The notes under the pieces are model-generated. The model did no database searches, was not told where the DNA came from, and saw nothing but the letters and a program-made list of their open reading frames with translations. This document shows, in pieces, positions 11,354-11,852 of a stretch of DNA of 11,852 bases. Both the position numbers and the translations under genes were made by a program. The stretch spans positions 1 to 11,852 of the forward strand of contig PTJW01000020.1 in assembly GCA_002937495.1 (NCBI GenBank), read 5' to 3'. Each line of letters opens with the position of its first letter. Position 1 is the first letter of the stretch. Origin of the DNA: Pseudomonadota bacterium. GTDB taxonomy: Bacteria; Pseudomonadota; Alphaproteobacteria; UBA1280; UBA12223.

Positions 11354-11852
11354 TTAAACCTTTACCTTTAAGTATTTCTTTAAAATATGGTATGCGTGGT
11401 TAATTTCTTTAAGCTTTTCTTCAGCTTGTAGTTTATTTTTTGTTCTATCAGGGTGGAACTGCTTAACTTTTTTCTTATAGTATTTTTTTACTACTACCAT
11501 TTCTAATGGCTCTGGAACTTCTAAAGTTTGCATAGCTTCATAAACTTCTTTAGGAGTATCTAAGTTTTTTGTATAATCATATTTTGACTGCTGGTAGCCT
11601 TCTGTCTCATCAGAAAAGAAATCATGCCCGTGTACTTTTTTATCAGCACCATGAGTAAAGTTAAAAATCTCTTCATTCATTTTTTGCTTTTCACCAAGTT
11701 TCCATGTTGGCTTATCCCATGCTGGATTCATCTGCATATCAAAAATTTCTTCAGCTGAAAAACCGTCTAGTCCATTCCAACTTTTATTATATTGAATAAT
11801 ATGTTTTTGGCATAAAAGTATTCTCTTACGCAAATCTCGTGGATCACAAGGC
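11354..11852 (-). CDS. Alphaproteobacterial-type J-domain protein, 5' end beyond the window
   Basis: The C-terminal third is a J domain (about the last 60 residues) with the HPD motif in KQFHPDRTKNK and the following helix KLKEINHAYHILKK. J domains stimulate the ATPase of Hsp70 (DnaK). The N-terminal part, with LCQKHIIQYNKSWN, then GFSAEEI and PTWKLG, matches a DnaJ-domain family common in Alphaproteobacteria, in which an N-terminal Cys/His segment precedes this phrase. The frame stays open to the right edge: upstream of an in-frame TTG at 11833 it encodes PCDPRDL, which fits the family's Arg-Asp-Leu region. The TTG is therefore probably internal and the true start lies outside the window. 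A hairpin follows the stop. The substrate of this co-chaperone family is not known to me. Confidence 0.88.
   Translation of the reverse strand, partial: PCDPRDLRKRILLCQKHIIQYNKSWNGLDGFSAEEIFDMQMNPAWDKPTWKLGEKQKMNEEIFNFTHGADKKVHGHDFFSDETEGYQQSKYDYTKNLDTPKEVYEAMQTLEVPEPLEMVVVKKYYKKKVKQFHPDRTKNKLQAEEKLKEINHAYHILKKYLKVKV

Noticed and set aside
1..11852. Possible reassignment of TGA to tryptophan, suggested by the absence of TGA stops
   Set aside because: Tryptophans at conserved places are encoded by TGG, and all conserved proteins have normal lengths with no in-frame TGA, so the standard code fits.
11834..11852. TTG at 11833 as the start of the J-domain gene
   Set aside because: The frame remains open upstream and encodes residues that match the family's region before the LCQKH segment. 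No ribosome-binding site precedes the TTG.

Overview
The window reads as a stretch of chromosome from a low-GC, flagellated Gram-negative bacterium, most likely an alphaproteobacterium. The main pointers are the J-domain protein at the right edge, whose N-terminal region is typical of alphaproteobacteria, the flagellar genes fliS and fliL, folate-type TrmFO, and several predicted outer-membrane-type lipoproteins. The DNA is visibly A+T-rich throughout and genes are closely packed. Nearly every transcription unit ends in a clear intrinsic terminator. Eight plausible sigma70-type promoters with 17-base spacers were found. I see no mobile elements, RNA genes or CRISPR arrays. The species cannot be named from the sequence alone.

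Layout. On the plus strand are tsaE (24-458, tRNA t6A synthesis) and trmFO (4068-5405, tRNA m5U54 methylation). All other genes are on the minus strand. From left to right in the window they are: an 85-residue two-helix membrane protein; fliL; fliS (fliS-fliL is one operon); two adjacent six-cysteine secreted paralogues; a 72-residue zinc-ribbon protein; a four-cysteine lipoprotein; a pseudopilin-like protein; a pair made of a 68-residue basic single-helix membrane protein and a 542-residue DMT-fold/GGDEF diguanylate cyclase; a four-cysteine secreted protein; a 50-residue lipoprotein; a second pair made of a 59-residue small membrane protein and a 558-residue DMT-fold/GGDEF cyclase; a further cysteine-patterned lipoprotein; and the 5'-truncated J-domain gene.

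Two themes are unusual. First, a membrane signalling cassette occurs twice: a small basic single-pass protein is coupled to a ten-helix drug/metabolite-transporter-like domain, followed by a linker resembling a Fis-type helix-turn-helix and then a GGDEF domain. Each copy is preceded in transcription order by a cysteine-patterned secreted protein. One partner gene, at 10547-10726, is only 59 codons long and easily missed. Second, five small secreted proteins in 10 kb share a cysteine pattern: four keep spacings of about C-x22-C-x17-C-x35-C and one has longer spacings. They form a family I cannot assign to any named domain. The cassette could be an envelope-sensing input to c-di-GMP, which typically controls flagella and surface structures, but that functional link is inference.
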